Shown here: piece after piece, positions 13,337-21,023 of the stretch
Position numbering within the stretch: the first letter of the stretch is position 1
How the letters are laid out: the number at the start of each line of letters is the position of its first letter
Notes under the pieces: model-generated
Database searches by the model: none
Told to the model about the DNA's origin: nothing
The model's input: the letters and a program-made list of their open reading frames with translations, nothing else
NCBI RefSeq assembly: GCF_900101265.1
Contig: NZ_FMZS01000002.1
Coordinates: 124,001-188,000, forward strand
Source of the DNA: Massilia sp. PDC64
Lineage (GTDB): Bacteria > Pseudomonadota > Gammaproteobacteria > Burkholderiales > Burkholderiaceae_D
DNA length: 64,000 nt
Direction of reading: 5' to 3'
Made by a program: the position numbers and the translations under genes

Positions 13337-13955
13337 ACGCGGCATCCTGTTCAGTGCGCCGATGGTGCGCGCGCTCCTGGACGGCACGAAGACGCAGACG
13401 CGGCGCGCGGTGAAGATGCCGCCCAGCTGGGACTGCATCGTGTACACGGACTTCGGCAACGGCTGGTGGCCATACCGGAGCGATGACGGCGAGAGCCCGA
13501 ACTACGACAACAACGAGATCCCGCTGCGGTGCCCCTATGGCCAAGCCGGCGATCGGCTGTGGGTGCGCGAGACGTGGGCGCCGCATCCGGATTTCCCGGA
13601 GACCACGCGGCGCGGCATCTACCGGGCCGATACGGAATGCAAATACGACGTAGCCCGATGGCGCCCGAGTATTCACATGCCGCGCTGGGCAAGCCGCATC
13701 CTTCTGGAGGTCGTGTCGGTGCGCGTCGAGCGGCTGCAGGACATCAGCGACCAGGATGCGATTGCCGAGGGCATCAGCCGCGTTGGCCCGGGCTGGGAGC
13801 GCTGGCACCCGGATCCCGACGACACTGAGCACACCGGATCGACCCAGAAGCCGCGTCTGTCCTACATGGGTCTCTGGGAGAGCATCAACGGCGCCGGCAG
13901 CTGGGACGCCAACCCGTGGGTTTGGGTGGTCGAGTTCAAACGGGTGACGCCGTGA
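13329..13955 (+). CDS. Phage ASCH/PUA-like protein
   Basis: 208 residues. Start at 13329 (MTERGILFSAPMVRALLDGT) overlaps the preceding stop. KTQTRR, then CPYGQAGDRLWVRETWAP, RWASRILLEVVSVRVERLQ and DAIAEGI follow the pattern of phage proteins with an ASCH/PUA-like fold ('ILFSxPMVRAxLxGxKTQTRR'). Such folds bind RNA or modified nucleotides; the role in phages is unknown. It overlaps the next GTG start (GTGA). Confidence 0.78.
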   Translation: MTERGILFSAPMVRALLDGTKTQTRRAVKMPPSWDCIVYTDFGNGWWPYRSDDGESPNYDNNEIPLRCPYGQAGDRLWVRETWAPHPDFPETTRRGIYRADTECKYDVARWRPSIHMPRWASRILLEVVSVRVERLQDISDQDAIAEGISRVGPGWERWHPDPDDTEHTGSTQKPRLSYMGLWESINGAGSWDANPWVWVVEFKRVTP

Positions 13956-14095
13956 ACCCCGCCATCGCAGCATGGCTGTGGTGGCTGATGTGGACGCCGG
14001 CGCCGCGCGCGCAGTGCACGCGGTGCGGCGGCAGCCACCCGCTGAGCCGGTGCCCGTGGCCGACGTCGACGACGAAAGGAGAGATGGATGATTGA
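13952..14095 (+). CDS. Zinc-knuckle phage microprotein (47 aa)
   Basis: GTG start overlaps the preceding stop by GTGA. After a Trp-rich hydrophobic segment (AAWLWWLMWTP) the motif CTRCGGSHPLSRC occurs, a retroviral-type zinc-knuckle pattern (C-x2-C-x4-H-x4-C). This would make it a small single-strand nucleic-acid-binding protein. The next ATG overlaps its 3' end by eight bases. Confidence 0.6.
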   Translation: MNPAIAAWLWWLMWTPAPRAQCTRCGGSHPLSRCPWPTSTTKGEMDD

Positions 14096-14264
14096 ACGGA
14101 AACAAGACCGGCGCCGAGGCGTGTCGTCGTACTTCACCAGCCCGGTGAACGACCGGCGCCGGCCGAGCTTCGAGCGCCGCGGTACCGTGCCGGCAGCGCC
14201 GCCGACGAAAACGCTGGAGCAACAAGTCTACGGCGAGCGTCGCCGATATCCGAACGAACGGTAG
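14088..14264 (+). CDS. Small basic phage protein (58 aa)
   Basis: ATG 14088 is preceded by AAAGGAGAGATGG, a strong ribosome site. The product (MIERKQDRRRGVSSYFTSPV...) is Arg-rich and probably disordered. No family recognised. It sits just upstream of the excisionase candidate and may be a DNA-bending or regulatory peptide, but there is no direct evidence for this. Confidence 0.5.
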   Translation: MIERKQDRRRGVSSYFTSPVNDRRRPSFERRGTVPAAPPTKTLEQQVYGERRRYPNER

Positions 14265-14272
14265 GAGGGAAT

Positions 14273-14497
14273 ATGCATGTGATCAACGGCAAGGAAACGA
14301 CGATGGGCAATATGGCGATACATGTAGGATGGGTGCTTTTGCCCCTGTTCTGCGCCCTGACCGGTTATACCGAGAAGGCCGTCCGCAGGAAGATCGAGGA
14401 CGGCATCTGGTTGCAGGGGCAACATTGGAAAAAGGTGGCCGGCCGGATACACCTGAGCATGGAGGCATACAACAAATGGGTGGAGCAGGCGGAGTAG
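14273..14497 (+). CDS. Excisionase-like protein
   Basis: 74 residues (internal Met at residues 11 and 14 could also be the start; GTAGGAGGG supports 14273). The core VLLPLFCALTGYTEKAVRRK, IEDGIWLQGQHWKK, RIHLSMEAYNKWVEQ is the layout of small winged-helix excisionases encoded beside phage integrases. It would bind near the attachment site and bias recombination to excision. The integrase start lies within its 3' end. Confidence 0.75.
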   Translation: MHVINGKETTMGNMAIHVGWVLLPLFCALTGYTEKAVRRKIEDGIWLQGQHWKKVAGRIHLSMEAYNKWVEQAE

Positions 14498-15660
14498 AAC
14501 TGCGCGACAAGAGCATCAGGATCCGGTTCGAATGGCGGGGGAAGCAGCGGAAGGAGACGCTGTACATCGACGACGCGCCGATGGCCCCGACCCCGGCGAA
14601 CGCCAAATACGCAAAGCGCCTGGTCGCGGAGATCAGGCAGAAAATCGGCAACGGGACGTTCAACTATGCCGAGTACTTCCCGAAGTCGCCGCACGGGGAG
14701 GAATCCGAAGAAGGCGTGCCGATGCTGCACGACGTGATGGACAAGTTCATCGAGACGTTCGACGGAAAGGCGTCGACGAAGGGCCAGTACGAGACGCGCC
14801 TGCACAGCTTCTGGAAGAAGGCCCTGAAGAATCGGCCAATCGCCGAGGTGGGCTATTCAGACATCTTGGCCGCCTTGAACAGCGGCACGTGGAAGAGTGG
14901 GAAAAGTCGGAACAACGAACTGTCCCTCATCAACGGCGTGTTCGAGTTCGCGCGCCTGGACAAGCTGATCAAGGAAAATCCCTGCGCGGAGGTAAAGCGC
15001 GCCGGCTACCAGAAGCCGCCGCCCGACCCGTTCGACCTGGGCGAGGTGCACGCGATACTGGCGCACCTGCGCGAGCACCGGCCGGAGCAGATCGCGAACT
15101 TCGTCCAGGTGATGTTCTTCACCGGCCTGCGCACGTCGGAGGGCATCGCGCTGCGCTGGGGCGACATTGATTTCCGGAAGCGCGAGGCGCTGATCGATGG
15201 CGCCAACGTCTACGACGAGGAGTCGGACACGACAAAGACGTACGAGTCGCGGCTCGTGAAGCTGAACGGCATGGCCATCGAGGCGCTGCAGCGGCAGAAG
15301 GCCCACACCTTCCTCGCGGGCGAGCACGTGTTCCACGACCCGAAGACGGGCGAGCCGTGGACGTACGTGAAGATCACCGACGTGCGCTCGTTCTGGAAGG
15401 CCACGTTGACGAAGGTGGGGATCCGGTACCGACGTCCGTATAATATGCGCCACACCTACGCGACGCTGGGCCTGATGAGCGGGGTAAAGCCGGGGTTCAT
15501 GGCCAGCCAGATGGGCCACAGCCTGCGCATGTTCTTCACGGTCTACGCGAAGTGGATCAGCGGCGCAGACGACGACCGCGAGATGGCGAAGCTGGAACAG
15601 GCGATATCGAAAGCCGGGGAAATTCCCGGGGAATTTGAGGGGAAAGCAAGGGAGGCTTAG
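14476..15660 (+). CDS. Prophage tyrosine-recombinase integrase
   Basis: 394 residues from ATG 14476, which lies inside the excisionase gene. The N-terminus (IRIRFEWRGKQRKETLYI) matches the arm-type DNA-binding domain of phage integrases (DUF3596-like). The catalytic part shows TGLRTSEGIALRW (first Arg), PYNMRHTYATLGL (second Arg; the usual His before it is replaced, as in many phage integrases), MGHS and the nucleophile Tyr357 in FTVYAKW. It integrates the phage into the tRNA-Ser gene whose 3' fragment lies 60 bp downstream. Confidence 0.92.
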   Translation: MGGAGGVELRDKSIRIRFEWRGKQRKETLYIDDAPMAPTPANAKYAKRLVAEIRQKIGNGTFNYAEYFPKSPHGEESEEGVPMLHDVMDKFIETFDGKASTKGQYETRLHSFWKKALKNRPIAEVGYSDILAALNSGTWKSGKSRNNELSLINGVFEFARLDKLIKENPCAEVKRAGYQKPPPDPFDLGEVHAILAHLREHRPEQIANFVQVMFFTGLRTSEGIALRWGDIDFRKREALIDGANVYDEESDTTKTYESRLVKLNGMAIEALQRQKAHTFLAGEHVFHDPKTGEPWTYVKITDVRSFWKATLTKVGIRYRRPYNMRHTYATLGLMSGVKPGFMASQMGHSLRMFFTVYAKWISGADDDREMAKLEQAISKAGEIPGEFEGKAREA

Positions 15661-15715
15661 GGGGCGTCTCTCCTATGGACGGCTCCCCTCGTTTACCCTA
15701 CAATGCCCCAAGCGG

Positions 15716-15760
15716 AAGGTTCATAGCCTATCGGGGGTTCGAATCCCCCTCTCTCCGCCA
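15716..15760 (+). other. Attachment site: 3' fragment of a tRNA-Ser gene
   Basis: The T arm GGGGG-TTCGAAT-CCCCC (15733-15749), acceptor strand TCTCTCC, discriminator G and CCA (15758-15760) are those of a tRNA-Ser, preceded by what looks like the 3' half of the variable arm. No matching 5' acceptor GGAGAGA or anticodon arm is present upstream, so this is not a complete gene. It lies directly after the integrase. The intact tRNA is expected at the other prophage end, outside the window. Confidence 0.8.
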
Positions 15761-15774
15761 GACATTCCAAAACT

Positions 15775-15802
15775 GGCCATCTTCGGATGGCCTGTTTTTT
15801 TT
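15775..15802 (+). terminator. Terminator with TTCG loop behind the tRNA fragment
   Basis: GGCCATC (15775-15781), loop TTCG, GATGGCC (15786-15792), then a run of eight or nine T. This stable c(UUCG)g hairpin is most simply the original terminator of the tRNA-Ser gene, so the DNA to its right is native chromosome. Confidence 0.85.
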
Positions 15803-16182
15803 TAGCCACGTGCCTGTCGTTCAGGCGACGTGCGCCCGGCAACGCTCCCCAGATACCGTGCCACCGCTTTCCTGCTTTCCTGCAAGGCCGCGAGCCGCTC
15901 GTCGAGTGCGTCCAGTTCATTCCTGAGCGCCTCCTGCACGATCGGGCACGGGACGAATTGCGGTTCGTCGCCATACATGCAGGGCAGCAGGGCTTTCGCG
16001 GTTTTCAGCTTGATGCCCGAGGTGGTCAGTTTTTGCAGGTTCCGGACCGTTTCCAGATCCGTCTGGCTATAGAGCCGATATCCGGCTTTGCTCCGGGTAG
16101 GTTTCAGCAAGCCTTCCTGTTCATAGTAGCGAAGCATGCGTTCGCTGACATTCGTAAGACGTGAAAGTTCTCCAATACGCAT
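15802..16182 (-). CDS. MerR-family transcriptional regulator
   Basis: 126 residues. N-terminal MerR helix-turn-helix and wing: MRIGELSRLTNVSERMLRYY then EQEGLLKPTRSKAGYRLYSQ; then the antiparallel coiled coil (ELDALDERLAALQESRKAVA). Two Cys in the effector part (LPCMYGDEPQFVPCPIV) might sense a ligand, but the classical metal motif is absent. Divergent from the hydrolase gene at 16256, with a MerR-type promoter (long spacer, perfect palindrome) between them, so that hydrolase is the likely target. Confidence 0.88.
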   Translation of the reverse strand: MRIGELSRLTNVSERMLRYYEQEGLLKPTRSKAGYRLYSQTDLETVRNLQKLTTSGIKLKTAKALLPCMYGDEPQFVPCPIVQEALRNELDALDERLAALQESRKAVARYLGSVAGRTSPERQARG

Positions 16183-16192
16183 TCACACCCTC

Positions 16193-16223
16193 TTGACCTT
16201 GACAGTACTGTCAGAGTTTAGCA
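16193..16223 (+). promoter_or_regulatory. MerR-type promoter with perfect palindrome
   Basis: TTGACC (16193-16198) and TTTAGC/TTAGCA (16217-16223) are separated by 18-19 bp, the over-long spacer typical of MerR-activated promoters. The spacer holds the perfect 14-bp palindrome TGACAGTACTGTCA (16200-16213). It faces the hydrolase gene. Confidence 0.72.
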
Positions 16224-16255
16224 TCGCCGGCATCGTAGTGAATTCGGAGGGACCC

Positions 16256-16975
16256 ATGCACAGTAGCGATATCCTGACCCATGCCGGCTTGGCGCGCCGC
16301 GCGATCTGCGTGGCGGGCGCCACGGCGTTTCTGTCGGCCATGTCGTCAGATGGCTTCGCCGCGCCCAGCCATGAAACCGCTTCTTCGCCATCTGCCGCTT
16401 CCGTCCGGGGCAAACGCGTGTACATCATCCACGGTTATATGGCGGCGCCATCCGACCATTGGTTCCCGTGGCTGCAACGCCGCCTGTCGGCCGAAGGCGT
16501 CGAGGCGGATGTGTTATCGATGCCGGAACCGGGCCGTCCCGATCCGGTCGCGTGGGGCGACTACCTCGACGCCCATGTCGTGCGCCCGGACGAAGACACG
16601 TTCTTCGTCGCCCACAGCCTCGGTTGCATCGCCTTGTTGCACCATCTGGCCCGCGTGCAGGCAAGCCGGATCGGCGGCATCGTGCTCGTGTCGGGATTCG
16701 ACGCGCCGTTGCCGGGACTCCCGCAACTGGACGGCTTCGTGGCAAGCCCGGCGCGCCTGGACCGCATCAAGGACTTGGCACCGTGCCGCAGTGTCATCGC
16801 GGCACGGGACGACACCATCGTTCCTTACGTGCTGACCCGGCACTTGGCTGAACACATCGGTGCGGAATTCATTACCGTGGAAAAGGGCGGGCATTTCCTG
16901 GCGAGCGATGGATTCGTCGAGTTTCCGCTCGTGTATCAGACATTGATGTCGCACATGCGCAGCGGCAGTCGATAA
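16256..16975 (+). CDS. Secreted alpha/beta hydrolase of RBBP9/YdeN type
   Basis: 239 residues from ATG 16256 (ribosome site CGGAGGG). The first ~36 residues (RRAICVAGATAFLSAMSSDG) resemble an export signal, possibly twin-arginine. Then KRVYIIHGYMAAPSDHWFPW, nucleophile Ser in VAHSLGCIAL, Asp in ARDDTIVPY and His in GGHFLAS give the RBBP9/YdeN-type serine hydrolase. Substrate unknown; this family includes small-ester hydrolases. Controlled probably by the divergent MerR gene. Confidence 0.82.
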   Translation: MHSSDILTHAGLARRAICVAGATAFLSAMSSDGFAAPSHETASSPSAASVRGKRVYIIHGYMAAPSDHWFPWLQRRLSAEGVEADVLSMPEPGRPDPVAWGDYLDAHVVRPDEDTFFVAHSLGCIALLHHLARVQASRIGGIVLVSGFDAPLPGLPQLDGFVASPARLDRIKDLAPCRSVIAARDDTIVPYVLTRHLAEHIGAEFITVEKGGHFLASDGFVEFPLVYQTLMSHMRSGSR

Positions 16976-16996
16976 GGATTGCGCCGCGTGCATGCG

Positions 16997-17893
16997 TCAG
17001 GCCGCCCGCGCATACCGTGCCGGCGGCTGCCCGACGTGCCGCGCGAAAGCGACCGTGAACGTGCTCGCCGAACTGTAGCCCACGCGCTCGGCCACGTCGG
17101 CGATGCTGGCGGTGCCGCGCCGCAGCAGGTCCTGTGCCAGCGCCATCCGCCAGGTGAGCAGATAGGCCATCGGCGCCACGCCGACGGTGCGGGAAAACCG
17201 CTCGAAGAACGCGGAGCGCGACAGGGCTGCTTCGCGCGCGAGGTCGGCCACGGTCCACGCCCGCGCAGGCGCGGCATGCAGGGCACGCAGCGCGTGCGCA
17301 AGGCGCGCGTCGGCAAGGCCGCGCACGAGGCCCGGCGAGGCTTGCGTGCTTGCCGCCCCGCGCAGCGCTTCGATCAGCAGCACTTCCAGCAGATGCGCGA
17401 GCACGACGTCGCGTGCGGGACGCTGTGCGCGCGCTTCGTCGTTCACGAGTTGCGCGAGCGTGGCCAGCCGCGGTTCGCCGCGCACGTGCACGACGCGCGG
17501 CAGCAGTGCCACGAGGAGCGCCGCATCGGGCGACGCGAACTCGCAGTGGCCGATGAGGAAGCGGACGTCGGGCGGACCGTCGCCGGTGCCGTGGCGGACT
17601 TCGCCGGGCGCGACGTGCGCAGGCGGCTTGTCGAAGTCGCGCGCGGGCGGTGGGCGCAGGCTCGACATCGAGAAATCCTGCATGGCGGGGATCAGCACGA
17701 AGTCGCCCGGTTCGAGCGTGACGGCGTCCGTGCCGGCGACGGCCATGCGGCAGGCGCCGTCGAGCACGAGGCAATACGACGGCTGGCCCGTCTCCGTGCG
17801 GCGCACGCCCCAGCGTCCCGCTGCGCCGACGAGCTTCGCGAAGCGCATGCCCGGCCGCAGCAGGCCGACCACCTCGGCCAGGGGATCGATCAT
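16997..17893 (-). CDS. AraC-family regulator with cupin domain
   Basis: 298 residues from ATG 17893; an in-frame extension to 17980 would run into the SDR promoter. The N-terminal half is a cupin-type sensing domain (YCLVLDGACRMAVAG; LEPGDFVLIPAMQDF). The C-terminus holds two HTH motifs (WTVADLAREAALSRSAFFER; ASIADVAERVGYSSASTFTVAF). Divergently transcribed from the SDR gene 98 bp away, a common arrangement in which the regulator controls the dehydrogenase. Confidence 0.88.
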   Translation of the reverse strand: MIDPLAEVVGLLRPGMRFAKLVGAAGRWGVRRTETGQPSYCLVLDGACRMAVAGTDAVTLEPGDFVLIPAMQDFSMSSLRPPPARDFDKPPAHVAPGEVRHGTGDGPPDVRFLIGHCEFASPDAALLVALLPRVVHVRGEPRLATLAQLVNDEARAQRPARDVVLAHLLEVLLIEALRGAASTQASPGLVRGLADARLAHALRALHAAPARAWTVADLAREAALSRSAFFERFSRTVGVAPMAYLLTWRMALAQDLLRRGTASIADVAERVGYSSASTFTVAFARHVGQPPARYARAA

Positions 17894-17991
17894 TTCGGAC
17901 TCTCGCAAAAGGAATGGGGACTTGCGATTGTAGCGCGTCCGGTCGGTGCACGCTATCGTGATGGTATCGCCAACCCACACAAGGAGTCCCC

Positions 17992-18735
17992 ATGAAAACC
18001 GTCATGATCACCGGCTGCTCGTCCGGCTTCGGCCTCGAGATCGCCCGCCATTTCCTCGACCGCGACTGGCACGTCGTCGCCACGATGCGCACGCCGCGCA
18101 CGGACCTGTTGCCGGCGTCGAACCGGCTGCGCATCATCGCGCTGGACGTCACGGACGACGCCAGCATCCGCGCCGCCATCGCCGCCGCGGGGCCGGTCGA
18201 CGCGCTCGTCAACAATGCCGGCGTCGGCGTGATCAATCCGCTGGAGGCCGTGTCGATGGAGACGGCGCGGGCCGTGTTCGAGACGAACACGCTCGGCACC
18301 ATCGCCATGACGCAGGCTGTGCTGCCCGCGATGCGTGCCCGGCGCGCGGGCGTGATCGTGAACGTCACGTCGGTCGTCACGATCGCGCCGCTGCCGTTGC
18401 TGTCGGTCTACCGGGGCAGCAAGGCGGCCGTGAATGCGTTCACGGAATCGCTCGCGCTCGAGCTGGCGCCGCTGGGCATCCGGGCGCGCCTCGTGCTGCC
18501 GGGCCGCGCGCCGGAGACGCGTTTCGGGGAGAACGCCCGCCCGCTCATGCAGGATGACGTGCCGGTCGAATACGTACCGCTGCGGGACAGCCTGTTCGCG
18601 GGCATGCGCACGCCGGGGCCCGTGACGCACGCCGAGGACGTGGCGCAAGCCGTGTGGCGCGCCGTGACGGATCCGGCGGCGCCGATGCGTATTCCCGCCG
18701 GTGCCGATGCGGAAGCACTGGCGGCCTCGCTCTGA
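17992..18735 (+). CDS. Short-chain dehydrogenase/reductase
   Basis: 247 residues. Classical SDR: cofactor motif TGCSSGFG (7-14), Asp in LDVTD, NNAG (74-77), catalytic Ser127, Tyr140 and Lys144 in YRGSK. NAD(P)-dependent oxidoreductase; the substrate cannot be told from sequence. Closest in style to small regulator-linked SDRs (SDR plus AraC). A ribosome site CAAGGAG precedes the ATG. Confidence 0.9.
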   Translation: MKTVMITGCSSGFGLEIARHFLDRDWHVVATMRTPRTDLLPASNRLRIIALDVTDDASIRAAIAAAGPVDALVNNAGVGVINPLEAVSMETARAVFETNTLGTIAMTQAVLPAMRARRAGVIVNVTSVVTIAPLPLLSVYRGSKAAVNAFTESLALELAPLGIRARLVLPGRAPETRFGENARPLMQDDVPVEYVPLRDSLFAGMRTPGPVTHAEDVAQAVWRAVTDPAAPMRIPAGADAEALAASL

Positions 18736-18858
18736 CCCGCGCCGATCGGAATGTCGGCATGAATGTTGCCGTACGGCATCATTCGCATGTAAGTTGATTC
18801 GCGCGCAGTCTGCAACAGGCTACAATGAAGCCATCACCGCTGCGCAGTCCCAACGCCT

Positions 18859-19824
18859 ATGAAAAACTGGATCAGCCGCCTTCGGGGCGGTTCCGACAAC
18901 ACGGCCGACACGAAACCGGCGCCCGCCGCGGAGTCGGACGAACACCCGGGCGGCATTCCCGCCGAAATCGAGGCCACGTATTACCGCTGGCTGACGGCAT
19001 CCCACGGCTACGACGCCTCGGATGCCGTGCAGGCGGCGATCCTCGACCAGGTGCGTGCGCTCGCGCGCGATCCGGCCAGTGCGGCCGAGCTGGTGCCGCG
19101 CGTGCCGGAAGTGATTCCGCAACTGTTGCGCAGCCTGCAGGATGAAGCGTCGAACGCCGAGCTGGCGCGCCAGGTCGCGCAGGACGTCGTCCTCGTGGCC
19201 GAGGTGATCCGCGAGGCGAACAGCGCGTATTACCGGCCGATGTCGCCCGTGAAGACGGTCGAGGCGGCCCTCATGATGCTGGGCCAGAACGGCTTGCGCA
19301 TGCTGCTCGCGCGCATTGCCTTCCGGCCGATCATTAAGCTGCAGACGACGGGCTTCACGCGCCTGGCGGCGCCGCACGTCTGGGCGCAGTCCGAGAAATG
19401 CGCGCTGGCCGCGAGCCTGATGGCGCCGGGCCTGACGGCGGGGCCGTTCGAAGCCTATCTCTCCGGCCTGATGCAGAATCTGGGCCTCGTCGTCGGGTTC
19501 CGCCTCGCCGACCGCCTGTGCGAAGAGAACAAGGTGCCCGGTTCCAGCGAATTCGGCGCGCAATTGCTGGCGGAAGGCCGTCTGCTGTCGGCGGCCATCG
19601 CGAAGCACTGGGATTTCCCGCAGGAGGTCGCCGACGCAATCGCGCATGCCGGCGATCCGGGCGAGGAGAATCTGGCGCAGGCGCTCGCGCTGGGCGACCG
19701 CATCGCCAAGCTGCGCGTGCTGATCGACAGCCATGTGATCGACGAGGACGACGACTTCGTCAACGACGGCCTCGACAACTTCCAGCGCCGCTGCCTCGGC
19801 AAGCTGGGCACCGTCGAAAGCTGA
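18859..19824 (+). CDS. HDOD-domain signalling protein
   Basis: 321 residues. An Asp/Glu-rich N-terminal ~50 residues precede an HDOD domain (residues ~70-280): LVPRVPEVIPQLLRSLQDEA, LARQVAQDVVLVAEVIREAN, SVKTVEAALMMLG-like region, GLMQNLGLVVG, AIAKHWDFPQEVADAIAHAG. HDOD domains resemble HD phosphohydrolases without the catalytic HD pair and act in signalling, often with c-di-GMP proteins, which are abundant in this window. No output domain is fused. Confidence 0.85.
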   Translation: MKNWISRLRGGSDNTADTKPAPAAESDEHPGGIPAEIEATYYRWLTASHGYDASDAVQAAILDQVRALARDPASAAELVPRVPEVIPQLLRSLQDEASNAELARQVAQDVVLVAEVIREANSAYYRPMSPVKTVEAALMMLGQNGLRMLLARIAFRPIIKLQTTGFTRLAAPHVWAQSEKCALAASLMAPGLTAGPFEAYLSGLMQNLGLVVGFRLADRLCEENKVPGSSEFGAQLLAEGRLLSAAIAKHWDFPQEVADAIAHAGDPGEENLAQALALGDRIAKLRVLIDSHVIDEDDDFVNDGLDNFQRRCLGKLGTVES

Positions 19825-19943
19825 TCCGCCACACTTTCATCGTTGCTTCACACCCCGTGTTGCCACGGCTAGGTTTCCGTGTAATCATGATTTTCGGACA
19901 CGAACCTTTTGCCTAGGCAATAAATACACGTGGAGGAGACACG

Positions 19944-20396
19944 ATGAACCGCAAGACGAAGGTTGCATCCCTGCTGCTGGCATTCGCATTGCTGCCCGTG
20001 TGCAGCGTCCAGGCCGTGGCCGGGCCGCTGGACGAGGCGAAGGCGAAGGCCCACCTCGACGCCGTCGCCGCCGGTGACCTGGAAGCGCTGATGCGCGACT
20101 ATGCCGATGACGCTTACATGGAGTGGGTCGGCGGACCGCTCGACGGCCGTTACCGGGGCAAGGCCGAGATCCGCGCCGTCTGGCAGAAATTCATCGCGGC
20201 GAATGCCGGCAAGCCCCGTCCCGCTTCTTTCGGCAAGGTGACGGCGCTCGGCAATCCGCGCGGCACGTCGCTGCAGGCGAAGGCCGAATATGGCGGCGCC
20301 GTTCCCGTGAAAGTCTGGCATGCGCTGACCTACCGCGACGGCGATCTCACCACCGAAGTGTGGCAGATCGCGCCCACGCTGCAGATCGATCCGTGA
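19944..20396 (+). CDS. Exported SnoaL/NTF2-like protein
   Basis: 150 residues with a clear signal peptide (RKTKVASLLLAFALLPVCSV, cleavage near AVAG). The mature part is a single NTF2/SnoaL-like cone (HLDAVAAGDLEALMRDYADD, GGPLDGRYRGKAEIRAVWQKF, VWHALTYRDGDLTTEVWQI). Role unknown; no catalytic residues can be assigned. Good ribosome site GGAGGAG. The stop overlaps the start of the cupredoxin gene (TGATG), so the two are coupled. Confidence 0.8.
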   Translation: MNRKTKVASLLLAFALLPVCSVQAVAGPLDEAKAKAHLDAVAAGDLEALMRDYADDAYMEWVGGPLDGRYRGKAEIRAVWQKFIAANAGKPRPASFGKVTALGNPRGTSLQAKAEYGGAVPVKVWHALTYRDGDLTTEVWQIAPTLQIDP

Positions 20397-21022
20397 TGCG
20401 CCCGCTGCTGCTCGTGGCGGTCCTGCTCGCGGGCAGTGCAGGCGCTGCGAACGTCGAGGTGCTCGTGCAGACGCCGGCCGGCACGCCGCTGGCCGACGCC
20501 GCCGTACTCGTCGAGCCGCTCGCGGGCACGCCTGCGCGTGCGCGACCACGCGGCCACGCTGCAATCGAGCAGCGGGGCCGCGAATTCATCCCGTGGATGA
20601 CCGTCGTGCAGACCGGCACCAGCGTCGACTTCCCCAACAACGACACGATCCGCCACCACGTCTATTCGTTTTCCGAGCCGAAGCGCTTCGAGATCAAGCT
20701 GTATGCGGGCAAACCGGGCCAGCCCGTCGTGTTCGACAAGCCCGGTCAGGTCGATATCGGCTGCAACATCCACGACTGGATGGAGGCCCACGTGCTCGTC
20801 GTCGACACGCCGTACTTTGCCCGCACGGGCGCGGACGGACGTGCCACCGTGGCCGGCGTCCCGGCAGGACGCTATCGCGTGCGCCCGTGGCATCCGCTGC
20901 AGAAGGGCGCCGGCGCGCCGCAGGACATCGAGATCGACGACGCGCCCGCGCGCATGACGCTCGTGCTGGACGCGCGCCCGCGCCAGACCAAGCCCCATAC
21001 CGAGGACCCGGACCGGTACTGA
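20396..21022 (+). CDS. Periplasmic cupredoxin-like protein (methylamine-utilisation type)
   Basis: 208 residues; signal peptide [18 protein letters not shown]. The core follows the plastocyanin-like pattern [21 protein letters not shown]...[16 protein letters not shown], giving His, Cys, His and Met copper ligands of a type I site. A C-terminal Ig-like/carboxypeptidase-regulatory stretch ([21 protein letters not shown]) follows. It overlaps the SnoaL-like gene and lies one base from a GGDEF-EAL receptor gene, an arrangement that suggests it feeds a signal to that protein. Confidence 0.82.
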   Translation: MRPLLLVAVLLAGSAGAANVEVLVQTPAGTPLADAAVLVEPLAGTPARARPRGHAAIEQRGREFIPWMTVVQTGTSVDFPNNDTIRHHVYSFSEPKRFEIKLYAGKPGQPVVFDKPGQVDIGCNIHDWMEAHVLVVDTPYFARTGADGRATVAGVPAGRYRVRPWHPLQKGAGAPQDIEIDDAPARMTLVLDARPRQTKPHTEDPDRY

Positions 21023-21023
21023 C

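Noticed and set aside
15661..15760. Complete tRNA-Ser gene
   Set aside because: Only the 3' part is present; no pairing 5' acceptor strand, D arm or anticodon arm is found upstream.
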